In this document: positions 1-6,526 of the stretch, piece after piece | Position numbering within the stretch: position 1 is the stretch's first letter | How the letters are laid out: each line of letters opens with the position of its first letter | Origin: Devosia sp. | Lineage (GTDB): Bacteria > Pseudomonadota > Alphaproteobacteria > Rhizobiales > Devosiaceae | Reading direction: 5' to 3' | Assembly: GCA_025352765.1 (NCBI GenBank) | Contig: JANXSI010000303.1 | Location: 1 to 7,748 of the forward strand | Length of the DNA stretch: 7,748 bases | Translations under genes and position numbers: made by a program | The notes under the pieces: model-generated | What the model was told of the DNA's origin: nothing | Database searches by the model: none | What the model saw: the letters and a program-made list of their open reading frames with translations, nothing else

Positions 1-315
1 GGCGCGGCATTTCGCAGCGCCCTCGACCGCGACGTGTTCTCGCGGTTCGACGCCGTGCTGACGGCCGGTGCCCTGACGCCCGCCCTGCCGGTTTCCCTGT
101 TCGGCAAGGGATCGGTGTGGACGCCGATGCGGACCATCGGCTTCAACATCTCGGGCCATCCCGCGCTGGCCCTGCCGATGGGCCTGGTCGACGGCCTGCC
201 GGTGGGCATGCAGATCGTCGGCCCGCATCATGGCGAGGCCGTGATCTGCCAGATCGGCGACGCGTTCGAGCGGGCCACCGACCACGCGCTACAGCGCCCG
301 CCTGCCTTGTCCTAG
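1..315 (+). CDS. Amidase-signature family hydrolase, C-terminal fragment (5' end outside window)
   Basis: This is the last 104 codons of an open frame that enters from the left edge and ends at TAG 313-315; no start codon is needed inside the window. The translation matches the C-terminal part of amidase-signature enzymes (GatA/AtzF/indoleacetamide-hydrolase type). It has a FDAVLTAGALTPALP strand, then a FNISGHPALALPMG segment, then the GLPVGMQIVGPHHGEA motif and a terminal helix. These enzymes hydrolyse amide or carbamate bonds with a Ser-cisSer-Lys triad. That triad lies in the N-terminal two thirds, so it cannot be checked here. The gene lies 90 bp upstream of the dehydrogenase operon on the same strand, but the intervening promoter and operator suggest a separate transcription unit. 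It may still belong functionally, for example by releasing an amine or acid from an amide substrate. Family is confident; substrate is unknown. Confidence 0.88.
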   Translation, partial: GAAFRSALDRDVFSRFDAVLTAGALTPALPVSLFGKGSVWTPMRTIGFNISGHPALALPMGLVDGLPVGMQIVGPHHGEAVICQIGDAFERATDHALQRPPALS

Positions 316-350
316 ACATGGAGGGAGCCGGTGGCGACGTCTGGAGCCGG

Positions 351-378
351 TTTACATTTTTGCATACGTATGCATAAC
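351..378 (+). promoter_or_regulatory. Putative sigma-70-like promoter of the dehydrogenase operon
   Basis: TTTACA at 351-356 matches five of six bases of the TTGACA -35 consensus. CATAAC at 373-378 matches four of six bases of TATAAT, with a 16-bp spacer. The 14-bp palindrome 361-374 fills most of the spacer and touches the -10 box, the expected place for a repressor operator. Transcription would start near 385, ahead of the Shine-Dalgarno-like TGAGGAG (391-397), which sits 8 nt before the ATG at 406. The region is strikingly AT-rich compared with the surrounding genes. The call rests on consensus matching by eye. Confidence 0.5.
358..377. promoter_or_regulatory. LacI-type operator O1 (perfect 14-bp palindrome)
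   Basis: Positions 361-374 read TGCATACGTATGCA, which is its own reverse complement. The symmetry resumes two bases further out (TT 358-359 against AA 376-377), with one mismatched pair at 360/375. An even palindrome centred on CpG is the classic operator form of the LacI/PurR family. A LacI-family gene lies in the same operon, and a 13/14 copy of the site lies at 3582-3595 before the next transcription unit. It most likely binds the regulator encoded at 2484-3557 and represses transcription from the overlapping promoter. Pairing of site and regulator is inferred. Confidence 0.8.
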
Positions 379-405
379 TAATCTTGCGAGTGAGGAGATC
401 TGGAA

Positions 406-1731
406 ATGGCGCGGTGGCTGAAAAGCAGCAAGACGGTCGAGGAGCGCGCTGAGGCCAATAAGCAGGTTCGGCTGACGGTCGAGACCATTCTCGCCGATAT
501 CGAAAAGCGCGGGGATGACGCTGTGCGCGAGCTCAGCCGCAAGTTCGACGGCTGGGACCGGCCGGACTTCCGGCTGACGGCGGCCGAGATCGAGGCCTGC
601 AAGGCGGAGCTCTCCGAGCAGGATTTGAGCGATATCGCCTTCGCGCAGACGCAGGTGCGCAATTTCGCCGAAGCGCAGAAGGCGACGATGCTCGAACTCG
701 AGATCGAGACGCTGCCCGGCGTCACGCTCGGCCACAAGCACATCCCGATCAATGCCGTCGGCTGCTATGTGCCGGGCGGGAAATACCCATTGCTCGCCTC
801 GGCCCATATGTCGGTGCTGACCGCCAAGGTCGCCGGCTGCAAGCGGGTGATCACCGCGGCACCGCCCTTTCACGGCAAGGCCGCGCCGGCGATCGTCGCG
901 GCGCAGGCCATGGCCGGTGCCGACGAGATCATGGTGCTGGGCGGCATCCAGGCGATCGGCGCCATGGCCATCGGCACACAGAGCATCAAGCCGGTCGACA
1001 TGCTGGTCGGGCCCGGCAATGCCTATGTGGCCGAAGCCAAGCGGCAGCTCTACGGGCGGGTCGGGATCGACCTGTTTGCCGGGCCGACCGAAACCCTGGT
1101 GATCGCCGACGAGACCGTCGATGGCGAACTCTGCGCGACAGACCTGCTGGGGCAGGCCGAACACGGGCCAACTTCGCCCGCGATCTTGCTGACCACCTCC
1201 GAGAAGCTAGCGCGGGAGACAATTGCCGAGGTGGAGCGTCTCCTGGCGATCCTGCCGACGGGCGAAGTGGCGCGCAAATCCTGGACGGATTTTGGCGAAG
1301 TCATCGTCTGCGATAGCCATCAGGAAGTGCTGGAGATCGCCGACGGCATCGCCTCCGAGCACGTGCAGGTGATGACGGATCGCGATTTCTGGTTTCGCGA
1401 CAATCTCAGCAATTACGGCGCGCTGTTTCTCGGACCGCGCACCAACGTCGCCTATGGCGACAAGGTGATCGGCACCAATCACACGCTGCCCACCATGAAG
1501 GCGGCGCGCTACACGGGCGGTCTCTGGGTCGGCAAGTTCCTCAAGACCTGCACCTGGCAGAACGTCGCCACCGACGAGGCCTCGGCGATGGTCGGCGAAT
1601 ACGCGTCGAGGTTGTCGATGCTGGAGGGGTTTGTCGGCCACGCCGAGCAGGGTAATATCCGCGTCCGCCGTTATGGTGGGCGCAACATTCCCTACGCGAC
1701 GGCGGCGAGCCCCCGGGCCGCGGCCGAATGA
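406..1731 (+). CDS. HisD-superfamily NAD-dependent dehydrogenase, HpsN-like (sulfopropanediol/polyol dehydrogenase type)
   Basis: A complete 441-residue protein, the usual length for the histidinol dehydrogenase superfamily. HisD enzymes oxidise a primary alcohol to a carboxylate in two NAD+-dependent steps at a zinc site. The expected ligands and bases are present: Q250 and H253 (GQAEHGP), the catalytic pair E318-H319 (SEHVQV), D352 (YGDKVIGTNH) and H412 (FVGHAEQ). GCYVPGGKYPLL and GTNHTLPT followed by RYTGGLWVG differ from biosynthetic HisD and resemble the catabolic HpsN-like group, which includes (R)-2,3-dihydroxypropane-1-sulfonate 3-dehydrogenase. No other histidine biosynthesis gene is nearby, which also argues against a role in making histidine. 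The start at 406 is preceded by TGAGGAG at 391-397 and gives a normal N-terminus (MARWLK). It is the first gene after operator O1 and ends 3 bp before the SDR gene. Family is firm; the exact alcohol substrate is not established. Confidence 0.88.
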   Translation: MARWLKSSKTVEERAEANKQVRLTVETILADIEKRGDDAVRELSRKFDGWDRPDFRLTAAEIEACKAELSEQDLSDIAFAQTQVRNFAEAQKATMLELEIETLPGVTLGHKHIPINAVGCYVPGGKYPLLASAHMSVLTAKVAGCKRVITAAPPFHGKAAPAIVAAQAMAGADEIMVLGGIQAIGAMAIGTQSIKPVDMLVGPGNAYVAEAKRQLYGRVGIDLFAGPTETLVIADETVDGELCATDLLGQAEHGPTSPAILLTTSEKLARETIAEVERLLAILPTGEVARKSWTDFGEVIVCDSHQEVLEIADGIASEHVQVMTDRDFWFRDNLSNYGALFLGPRTNVAYGDKVIGTNHTLPTMKAARYTGGLWVGKFLKTCTWQNVATDEASAMVGEYASRLSMLEGFVGHAEQGNIRVRRYGGRNIPYATAASPRAAAE

Positions 1732-1734
1732 TCG

Positions 1735-2499
1735 ATGAGCCTTCCCCGCACCCCTAGCTTCCGTCTTGATGGCCGCCGCGCCCTGGTCACGGGGGGCACG
1801 CGCGGGATTGGCCTCGGTGCGGCCGTGGCTCTGGCCGAGGCGGGCGCGGGGGTTACCGTCATGGCCCGCACTGCGGGCGATATCGACCAGACCGTGCAGA
1901 CGGCCCGGGATGCCGGACTTCCGATCAGCGGGCACGCGCTCGACGTCAACGACAGCGGCGCGGTGCGGGCCCTGCTGGGCGGGGTGGCGCCATTTGACAT
2001 CCTGGTGAACAGTGCGGGGCTCGCGCGTCACGCGGAGTATCTGTCGGTCAGCGAGGCCGATTTCGACGCGGTGATGGACCTCAATGTCAAAGCGACGTTC
2101 TTTCTGTCGCAGATCGTTGCGCAGCGACTGATCGAAGCGGGACGACCGGGGTCGATCATCAACGTCTCCTCGCAGATGGGACATGTCTCGGGACCCAAGC
2201 GGAGCGTCTATTCGGCCAGCAAGTTTGCCGTCGAGGGCCTGACCAAGGCCATGGCCATCGAACTTGGCCCGCACAATATTCGCGTGAACACGCTCTGTCC
2301 GACCTTCATCGAGACCGAGCTTTCTGCAAAGAGTCTCAGCGATCCGAGTTTTCGATCCTGGGTTCTGTCCAAGATCAAGCTGGGTCGCCTGGGGAGTGTC
2401 GAGGACATCATGGGGCCGATCGTTTTCCTCGCGTCCGATGCGTCGGCGCTGATGACCGGTTCGTCATTGCTGGTGGATGGCGGATGGACGGCGGAGTAA
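1735..2499 (+). CDS. Classical short-chain dehydrogenase/reductase (SDR)
   Basis: A complete 254-residue SDR of normal length with every classical motif. It has the cofactor loop TGGTRGIG (19-26), NSAG (92-95, a variant of NNAG), and the catalytic tetrad N117, S146, Y159 and K163 (YSASK). The C-terminus is the standard LLVDGGW end. Arg23 in the glycine loop and the Arg after the second beta strand (MAR) hint at NADP(H), but this is weak evidence. It should interconvert a secondary alcohol and a ketone. The ATG lies 3 bp after the stop of the HisD-like gene with no clear Shine-Dalgarno, so translation is probably coupled. In known DHPS pathways an HpsN-type enzyme works with alcohol dehydrogenases that interconvert the substrate enantiomers, and this gene could do a similar job. 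It could equally act on another hydroxy acid or polyol; the sequence does not decide. Confidence 0.9.
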   Translation: MSLPRTPSFRLDGRRALVTGGTRGIGLGAAVALAEAGAGVTVMARTAGDIDQTVQTARDAGLPISGHALDVNDSGAVRALLGGVAPFDILVNSAGLARHAEYLSVSEADFDAVMDLNVKATFFLSQIVAQRLIEAGRPGSIINVSSQMGHVSGPKRSVYSASKFAVEGLTKAMAIELGPHNIRVNTLCPTFIETELSAKSLSDPSFRSWVLSKIKLGRLGSVEDIMGPIVFLASDASALMTGSSLLVDGGWTAE

Positions 2500-3557
2500 T
2501 CAAGAAGTCCTCGGTGACGTCGTCGGAGGTGGCGGCGCATGCCGGTGTGTCGCAGTCGGCCGTGTCGCGGACGTTCACGCCGGGGGCGTCGATTTCGCCC
2601 AAGACCCGCGCTAAGGTGCTGGCCTCGGCCAAGATGCTGGGGTATCGCCCAAACGCCATCGCGCGCTCGCTGATCACCAACCGCTCGCGCATCATCGCCG
2701 TGGTGATGGCGTATCTCGAAAACCTGTTCTACCCCGACGTGCTCGAGGAACTCGGCCGGCGGCTCGCGGCCGAGAACTATCACGTGCTGCTGTTCACCGG
2801 CTTCAAGGACCGCGACAGCGATCCGGTGTTCGACCAGCTGATGCAGTACCGTGTCGACGGCATCATTCTGGCCTCCACGGCGCTCTCGTCGGAACTGTCC
2901 GACGAGTGTACGGCGGCCGGCATCCCGGTCGTGCTGTTCAACCGGACGACCGAGCGCGACGAGACCTCGTCGGTGACGACGCGCAACCGCGATGGCGGGC
3001 GCATGCTGGGCGAGTTCCTCGTGGCCGGCGGCCACAAGCGCTTTGGCTACATTTCGGGTCTCGAGAATTCCTCGACCAATCGCGATCGCCTCGGCGGATT
3101 TCGCGAGGCGCTTGCGGCCAAAGGCATCGACAAGATCGAAATTCGCACTGGCAACTATTCGCGAACGGAGGCCGAGGCGGCGGCGCGCGAGCTGCTGCTG
3201 CTGCCCAAGCGACCCGATGCGATCTTCGTTGCCAACGACCACATGGCGGTCGCCGTGATGGACGTGGCGCGCTACGAGTTCGGGCTGTCGATCCCAGAGG
3301 ATCTGTCGATCGTCGGTTACGACGACGTCGGGCCGGCGCGCTGGCCTTCCTACGGCATCACCTCGGTGACCCAGCCGATCGAGCAGATGGTCGAGGCGAC
3401 CGTCGACATCCTGATGGACCAGATCGCCTCGGGCGACACGGAACCGCAGCACAAGATCATCCCAGGCGAACTGGTGGTGCGGACCTCGGCGCGCCTGCCC
3501 AAGACCGGGATGGTCGAGATCGACGGACAGAAATTCTACCGGCCGAAGAAGACGTGA
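2484..3557 (+). CDS. LacI-family transcriptional regulator, likely repressor of this cluster
   Basis: A 357-residue LacI/GalR-type regulator. The N-terminal helix-turn-helix spans about 11-31 (VTSSEVAAHAGVSQSAVSR, recognition helix around 23-31). The hinge helix is YRPNAIARSL (54-63). From about residue 70 a periplasmic-binding-protein-like effector domain follows, with DGIILAST, FGYISG, PDAIFVANDHMA and VGYDDVG as family landmarks. The ATG at 2484 overlaps the end of the SDR gene by 16 bp. It leaves ten residues before the VTSSEVA helix, as is usual, so it is preferred over internal starts. The gene is third in the unit controlled by operator O1, so autoregulation is likely, and a second operator follows 25 bp after its stop. 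The effector is probably the pathway substrate or an early intermediate. Family assignment is firm; target assignment is inferred from the two palindromes. Confidence 0.95.
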   Translation: MDGGVIKKSSVTSSEVAAHAGVSQSAVSRTFTPGASISPKTRAKVLASAKMLGYRPNAIARSLITNRSRIIAVVMAYLENLFYPDVLEELGRRLAAENYHVLLFTGFKDRDSDPVFDQLMQYRVDGIILASTALSSELSDECTAAGIPVVLFNRTTERDETSSVTTRNRDGGRMLGEFLVAGGHKRFGYISGLENSSTNRDRLGGFREALAAKGIDKIEIRTGNYSRTEAEAAARELLLLPKRPDAIFVANDHMAVAVMDVARYEFGLSIPEDLSIVGYDDVGPARWPSYGITSVTQPIEQMVEATVDILMDQIASGDTEPQHKIIPGELVVRTSARLPKTGMVEIDGQKFYRPKKT

Positions 3558-3581
3558 GCGGCGCCGCGACAGCGCGTGCCA

Positions 3582-3595
3582 TGCATACGAATGCA
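3582..3595. promoter_or_regulatory. LacI-type operator O2 (imperfect copy of O1)
   Basis: TGCATACGAATGCA matches O1 at 13 of 14 positions. The single change, T to A at the ninth base, leaves six of seven base pairs of the palindrome symmetric around the central CpG. It lies in the 64-bp gap between the regulator gene and the bicupin gene, 26 bp before the bicupin ATG. It probably binds the same LacI-type repressor and controls the bicupin/MetE-like/RraA unit, perhaps more weakly because of the broken symmetry. I could not identify a convincing -35/-10 pair here; GCGACA at 3566-3571 is only a weak -35 candidate. Confidence 0.75.
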
Positions 3596-3621
3596 AAGTT
3601 GAGAGACGAAAGGACTTCCAA

Positions 3622-4662
3622 ATGACCCGATGGACCCAGGAGGCGATGGAAAAACGCCTCGTTCGCTACGCCGACCTCAAGGGACTGCGCAATGCCTTCA
3701 TCGATGCCCGCACACCGGGGTCGGACCGCAAGGAGAACTTCACGATCATCGGACCGGGTGTGTCGGAGAACCCGGCGCAGGTGGTGCACATTCCCGAGCC
3801 GCACGGTTTCAACTTCGGCGCCGCGCGCCAGCCCTTCGGCTGCACCAATTCGCAGCACAGCCACCTGACCGCCGAGACGTTCCTGGTGCACACCGGCAAA
3901 TGGCGGTTCGTCTTTGGTGCCGACAAGGACGAGGGCTTCCTCGATGTCGAGCCCGGCGACGTGGCGACGGTGCCGACCCACATGTTCCGTGGCTTCGAAA
4001 AGCGCGACGAGGGCACGGGCTTTCTCGCGGTGGTGCTGGGTCACGATGACCCGGGCAAAGTCGTCTGGGCGCCGTCGGTGTTCAAGATGGCCGAGCACTA
4101 TGGGCTGAAGCTGCTCAAGGGCGGCAAACTGATCGACACGACGCTGGGCGAGAAGGTCCCCGAGGGCGCCGAGATGGAGCAGCCTCCCAGCGCAGAGAAG
4201 CTCAAGGAACTGGCGACGCCGCCGATGGACGAACTCAAAAAGTACGCCGTCACGCACGACAAGATGGTGGGCAATCCGGCCTCGCCGCTCGCCGGACCAG
4301 GAGTCGAGGAAGACGCGCTGATCGGCGACGTCGACTCGGCCGACGGCTTTCCGGCGGGGCCGATCATAGGTCACTGGCAGCACGGATTTGCGCTGCGCCG
4401 GCTGAAGCTCGAGACGGGCGCCACGGTGCCGCTGCATGCGCGCGCCGAGCAGGAGGTGATCTTCGTGCAGTCGGGGACCCTCGAAATGAACTGGGACGGC
4501 GGCCGGCTGATCATGGGCGCCGGCGACACGTTGACCGTGCCGATTGGCCTGATGCACGGCTTCCGGAACCCGGCATCGGCGGATGCGATCGCCTTCGTCG
4601 TCCGCGGCGCCGCAAGTCCCGCCGCCCCGGTGTTCGCGGAAAACCGCGTGGCGGCCGAATAA
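3622..4662 (+). CDS. Bicupin protein, putative metal-dependent enzyme of the catabolic cluster
   Basis: A 346-residue protein with two cupin barrels. The N-terminal barrel has a full metal-binding set: H79, H81 and E85 in QHSHLTAE, and H120 in GDVATVPTHMF. The C-terminal barrel keeps H272, E278 and H312 (GDTLTVPIGLMHGFRN), but Arg274 replaces the second histidine, so metal binding may be weaker or absent. A charged linker at about 155-225 separates the barrels. Length and asymmetric sites recall bicupin dioxygenases such as gentisate 1,2-dioxygenase, but no specific match is claimed; isomerase or lyase activity is equally possible. The start at 3622 follows GAAAGGA (3608-3614) with 7-nt spacing. 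It is the first gene after operator O2, and its TAA stop overlaps the next gene's ATG (TAATG). Fold is confident; reaction is unknown. Confidence 0.85.
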   Translation: MTRWTQEAMEKRLVRYADLKGLRNAFIDARTPGSDRKENFTIIGPGVSENPAQVVHIPEPHGFNFGAARQPFGCTNSQHSHLTAETFLVHTGKWRFVFGADKDEGFLDVEPGDVATVPTHMFRGFEKRDEGTGFLAVVLGHDDPGKVVWAPSVFKMAEHYGLKLLKGGKLIDTTLGEKVPEGAEMEQPPSAEKLKELATPPMDELKKYAVTHDKMVGNPASPLAGPGVEEDALIGDVDSADGFPAGPIIGHWQHGFALRRLKLETGATVPLHARAEQEVIFVQSGTLEMNWDGGRLIMGAGDTLTVPIGLMHGFRNPASADAIAFVVRGAASPAAPVFAENRVAAE

Positions 4663-5801
4663 TGGGCGGCCGCATCCGGACGACGCATGTCGGCTCGCTG
4701 CCGCGGACCAAGCAGATCACCGACCTCGTGTTCGCACGCGAGGCCGGTGTCCCGGTCGAGGAGGCAGGCTTCAACGCCATCGTCGCCGCGGCGGTGACCG
4801 ACATCGTCGGCAAGCAGAAGGCGGCAGGTGTCGACCTGCCGTCGGACGGCGAAATGAGCAAGATCTCCTACGCCACCTACATCAAGGACCGGCTGACCGG
4901 TTTTGCCGGCGACAGCAGCCGGCAGCCCCCCCGGGACCTCGAACTGGTGCCGAGCTTTCTCGAGCGGCAGGCCCGCTCCGGCGGAACGCCGTCCTACAAG
5001 CGGCCGAAATGCGTCGGCGAGATTGCGGTCAAGACGCTCGAGCCGCTGCGCGCCGATATCGAGAACTTCGAGGCGGCGCTTGCGGGCAACGACTATCCGC
5101 ACGGCTTCATGAACTCGGCGACGCCGGGCGTCATCGCTCTGTTCCAGCCCAACGAGTACTATGCGATGCAGGACGACTATCTCGAGGCCGTCGCCGAGGC
5201 GATGCGGGCCGAGTACGAGGGGATCGTCGCGGCCGGCTTGATGCTGCAGCTCGACAGCCCCGATCTCGGTCTTGGCCGGCACATGATGTACAAGTCGCTC
5301 GACGACGACGGCTTCGTCGTGCAGGCCGGGCGCCACATCGAGGTGCTCAACCATGCCCTGCGCAACATCCCGGGCGACAAGGTCCGCATGCATGTCTGCT
5401 GGGGCAATTACGAGGGACCGCACAACTGCGACATCGCCCTCAAAAAGGTGCTGCCGGCGATCCTCAAGGCCAAGCCACGCGCCCTGCTGTTCGAGGGCGC
5501 CAACCCGCGTCATGCGCATGAGTGGGTGGACTGGAAGGCGGTCGACCTGCCCGACGACTATGTGCTGATTCCGGGACTCATCGACTCGACGACCAATTTC
5601 GTCGAGCACCCCGAACTGATCGCCGAGCGGCTGATGCACTATGTCGATATCGTCGGTCCCGATCGCGTCATGGCCGGTACCGATTGCGGCTTTTCGACCT
5701 TTGCCGGGTTCGGCTCGGTCGACAGTACCATTGTCTGGCTAAAGCTGCAGGCTCTGGCCGACGGCGCGAGGCTGGTCAGCGACCGACTGAAGCTCAACTA
5801 G
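4662..5801 (+). CDS. MetE C-terminal-domain-like zinc methyl/alkyltransferase (cobalamin-independent methionine synthase II family)
   Basis: A complete 379-residue protein corresponding to the catalytic C-terminal barrel of cobalamin-independent methionine synthase; the N-terminal half of full-length MetE (about 750 residues in all) is absent. The zinc site looks intact: H244 and C246 (MHVCWGNYEGPHN), E278 (LLFEGANPRHAHEW) and C342 (GTDCGFSTFAGFG), equivalent to the His-Cys-Glu-Cys set of MetE. RTTHVGSLPR (6-15), SDGE (61-64) and LQLDSPDL are other family landmarks. Such proteins activate a thiol on zinc for alkyl transfer; relatives include epoxyalkane:coenzyme M transferase. The ATG overlaps the bicupin stop by one base, so translation is coupled. 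In this catabolic setting a role in methionine synthesis is unlikely. Demethylation, or thiol addition to or removal from a pathway intermediate, is more plausible. Family is firm; donor and acceptor are unknown. Confidence 0.88.
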   Translation: MGGRIRTTHVGSLPRTKQITDLVFAREAGVPVEEAGFNAIVAAAVTDIVGKQKAAGVDLPSDGEMSKISYATYIKDRLTGFAGDSSRQPPRDLELVPSFLERQARSGGTPSYKRPKCVGEIAVKTLEPLRADIENFEAALAGNDYPHGFMNSATPGVIALFQPNEYYAMQDDYLEAVAEAMRAEYEGIVAAGLMLQLDSPDLGLGRHMMYKSLDDDGFVVQAGRHIEVLNHALRNIPGDKVRMHVCWGNYEGPHNCDIALKKVLPAILKAKPRALLFEGANPRHAHEWVDWKAVDLPDDYVLIPGLIDSTTNFVEHPELIAERLMHYVDIVGPDRVMAGTDCGFSTFAGFGSVDSTIVWLKLQALADGARLVSDRLKLN

Positions 5802-5809
5802 GAGACGTC

Positions 5810-6508
5810 ATGCCCAGCAGTGCCGAGACGCTCGCCGTCCTCCGCCGCAACGATACGCCCACCGTCTGCAACGCGCTCGAGCACGTGATGGGCGGCCGCA
5901 CGGCCGAGGGATTCACCAAATCGCCCATTGTCTGCGCCGATCCGGGCCTGCCGCCGATCGTCGGTTTTGCGCGGACGGCGCGCATCCGGGCATCGTCGCC
6001 GGCGCAAAGGCCGGCCGCCGAGGTGCGGGCCCTGCGGATGGTGTATTACGAATATGTGGCGAGCGGGGAGGGTCCCAACGTCGTCGTCATCGAGGACACC
6101 GACTGGCCCCACTGTATTGGCGGCTTCTGGGGCGAAATGCAGGTCGCCCAGCACAAGGGCCTCGGGATCGCCGGGACGGTGACGAACGGCGTTCTGCGCG
6201 ACCTCGGCATGCTTGACCCGGGATACCAGGTGGTGGCTGGCTCGGTGGGGCCGAGCCATGCGTTCGTGCACGTGACCGACATCGATCTGCCGGTGAGCGT
6301 GTTCGGCATGCAGGTCAAGCCGAACGACCTCGTTCATGCCGACCGCCACGGTGCGGTGGTGATCCCGGCCGAGCATATCGAGAAGATGGCCGACGCAATC
6401 GACCTCGTGCTGCGCAAGGAGGTGCCGATCCTCAAGGCCGCCAGAGCACCCGGTTTCACCGTCGAAAAGCTCCAGGCTGCCTGGCTTGAGGCCGACGCGA
6501 TCAAGTGA
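5810..6508 (+). CDS. RraA-like protein / HMG-CHA aldolase-fold keto-acid lyase or decarboxylase
   Basis: A 232-residue protein of the RraA/dimethylmenaquinone-methyltransferase-like family. Family members include class II 4-hydroxy-4-methyl-2-oxoglutarate aldolases and oxaloacetate decarboxylases, as well as the RNase E inhibitor RraA. The family core is seen as GGFWGEMQ (104-111) followed by GIAGTVTNGVLRD (119-131). R130 and D131 are the Arg-Asp pair used for substrate and metal binding in the aldolases. The start at 5810 is chosen because TAGGAGA (5799-5805) is a good ribosome binding site that overlaps the upstream stop, and because MPSSAETLAVLRR starts like the family. The same frame is open back to 5522, but that stretch lies over the MetE-like gene and has no family similarity. 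As the last gene of the unit it could perform the terminal C-C cleavage or decarboxylation giving pyruvate or a similar product. An RNase E regulatory role is unlikely in this context. Confidence 0.88.
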   Translation: MPSSAETLAVLRRNDTPTVCNALEHVMGGRTAEGFTKSPIVCADPGLPPIVGFARTARIRASSPAQRPAAEVRALRMVYYEYVASGEGPNVVVIEDTDWPHCIGGFWGEMQVAQHKGLGIAGTVTNGVLRDLGMLDPGYQVVAGSVGPSHAFVHVTDIDLPVSVFGMQVKPNDLVHADRHGAVVIPAEHIEKMADAIDLVLRKEVPILKAARAPGFTVEKLQAAWLEADAIK

Positions 6509-6526
6509 TCGCGCCGGCGGCTTGCG

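Noticed and set aside
406..1731. Histidine-biosynthesis histidinol dehydrogenase
   Set aside because: Active-site residues are shared across the superfamily, but the GCYVPGGKYPLL and RYTGGLWVG signatures and the catabolic neighbourhood fit the HpsN-like group better, and no other his gene is present.
2208..3596. Long - strand open frame (462 codons) opposite the SDR and LacI genes
   Set aside because: It is antisense to clearly conserved proteins, its translation is rich in Arg, His and Gly without any family motif, and such frames are common in high-GC DNA.
5387..5396. CGCATGCATG, resembling the operator half-site
   Set aside because: It lies within the MetE-like coding sequence, lacks the central ACGT and the second half-site, and is explained by the conserved Arg-Met-His codons at the zinc site.
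4371..5639. Long - strand open frame (422 codons) opposite the bicupin and MetE-like genes
   Set aside because: Same reasoning: antisense shadow of two genes with intact catalytic motifs, and no recognisable domain.
4662..5801. Truncated or decayed full-length metE
   Set aside because: The protein starts with a proper family N-terminus, keeps all four zinc ligands, is translationally coupled to its neighbour and matches the length of known stand-alone MetE-C-type proteins.
5522..5809. Possible N-terminal extension of the RraA-like protein
   Set aside because: The upstream frame lies over the MetE-like gene and encodes Arg-rich sequence with no family similarity. The ATG at 5810 has a good ribosome binding site and gives a normal-length protein.
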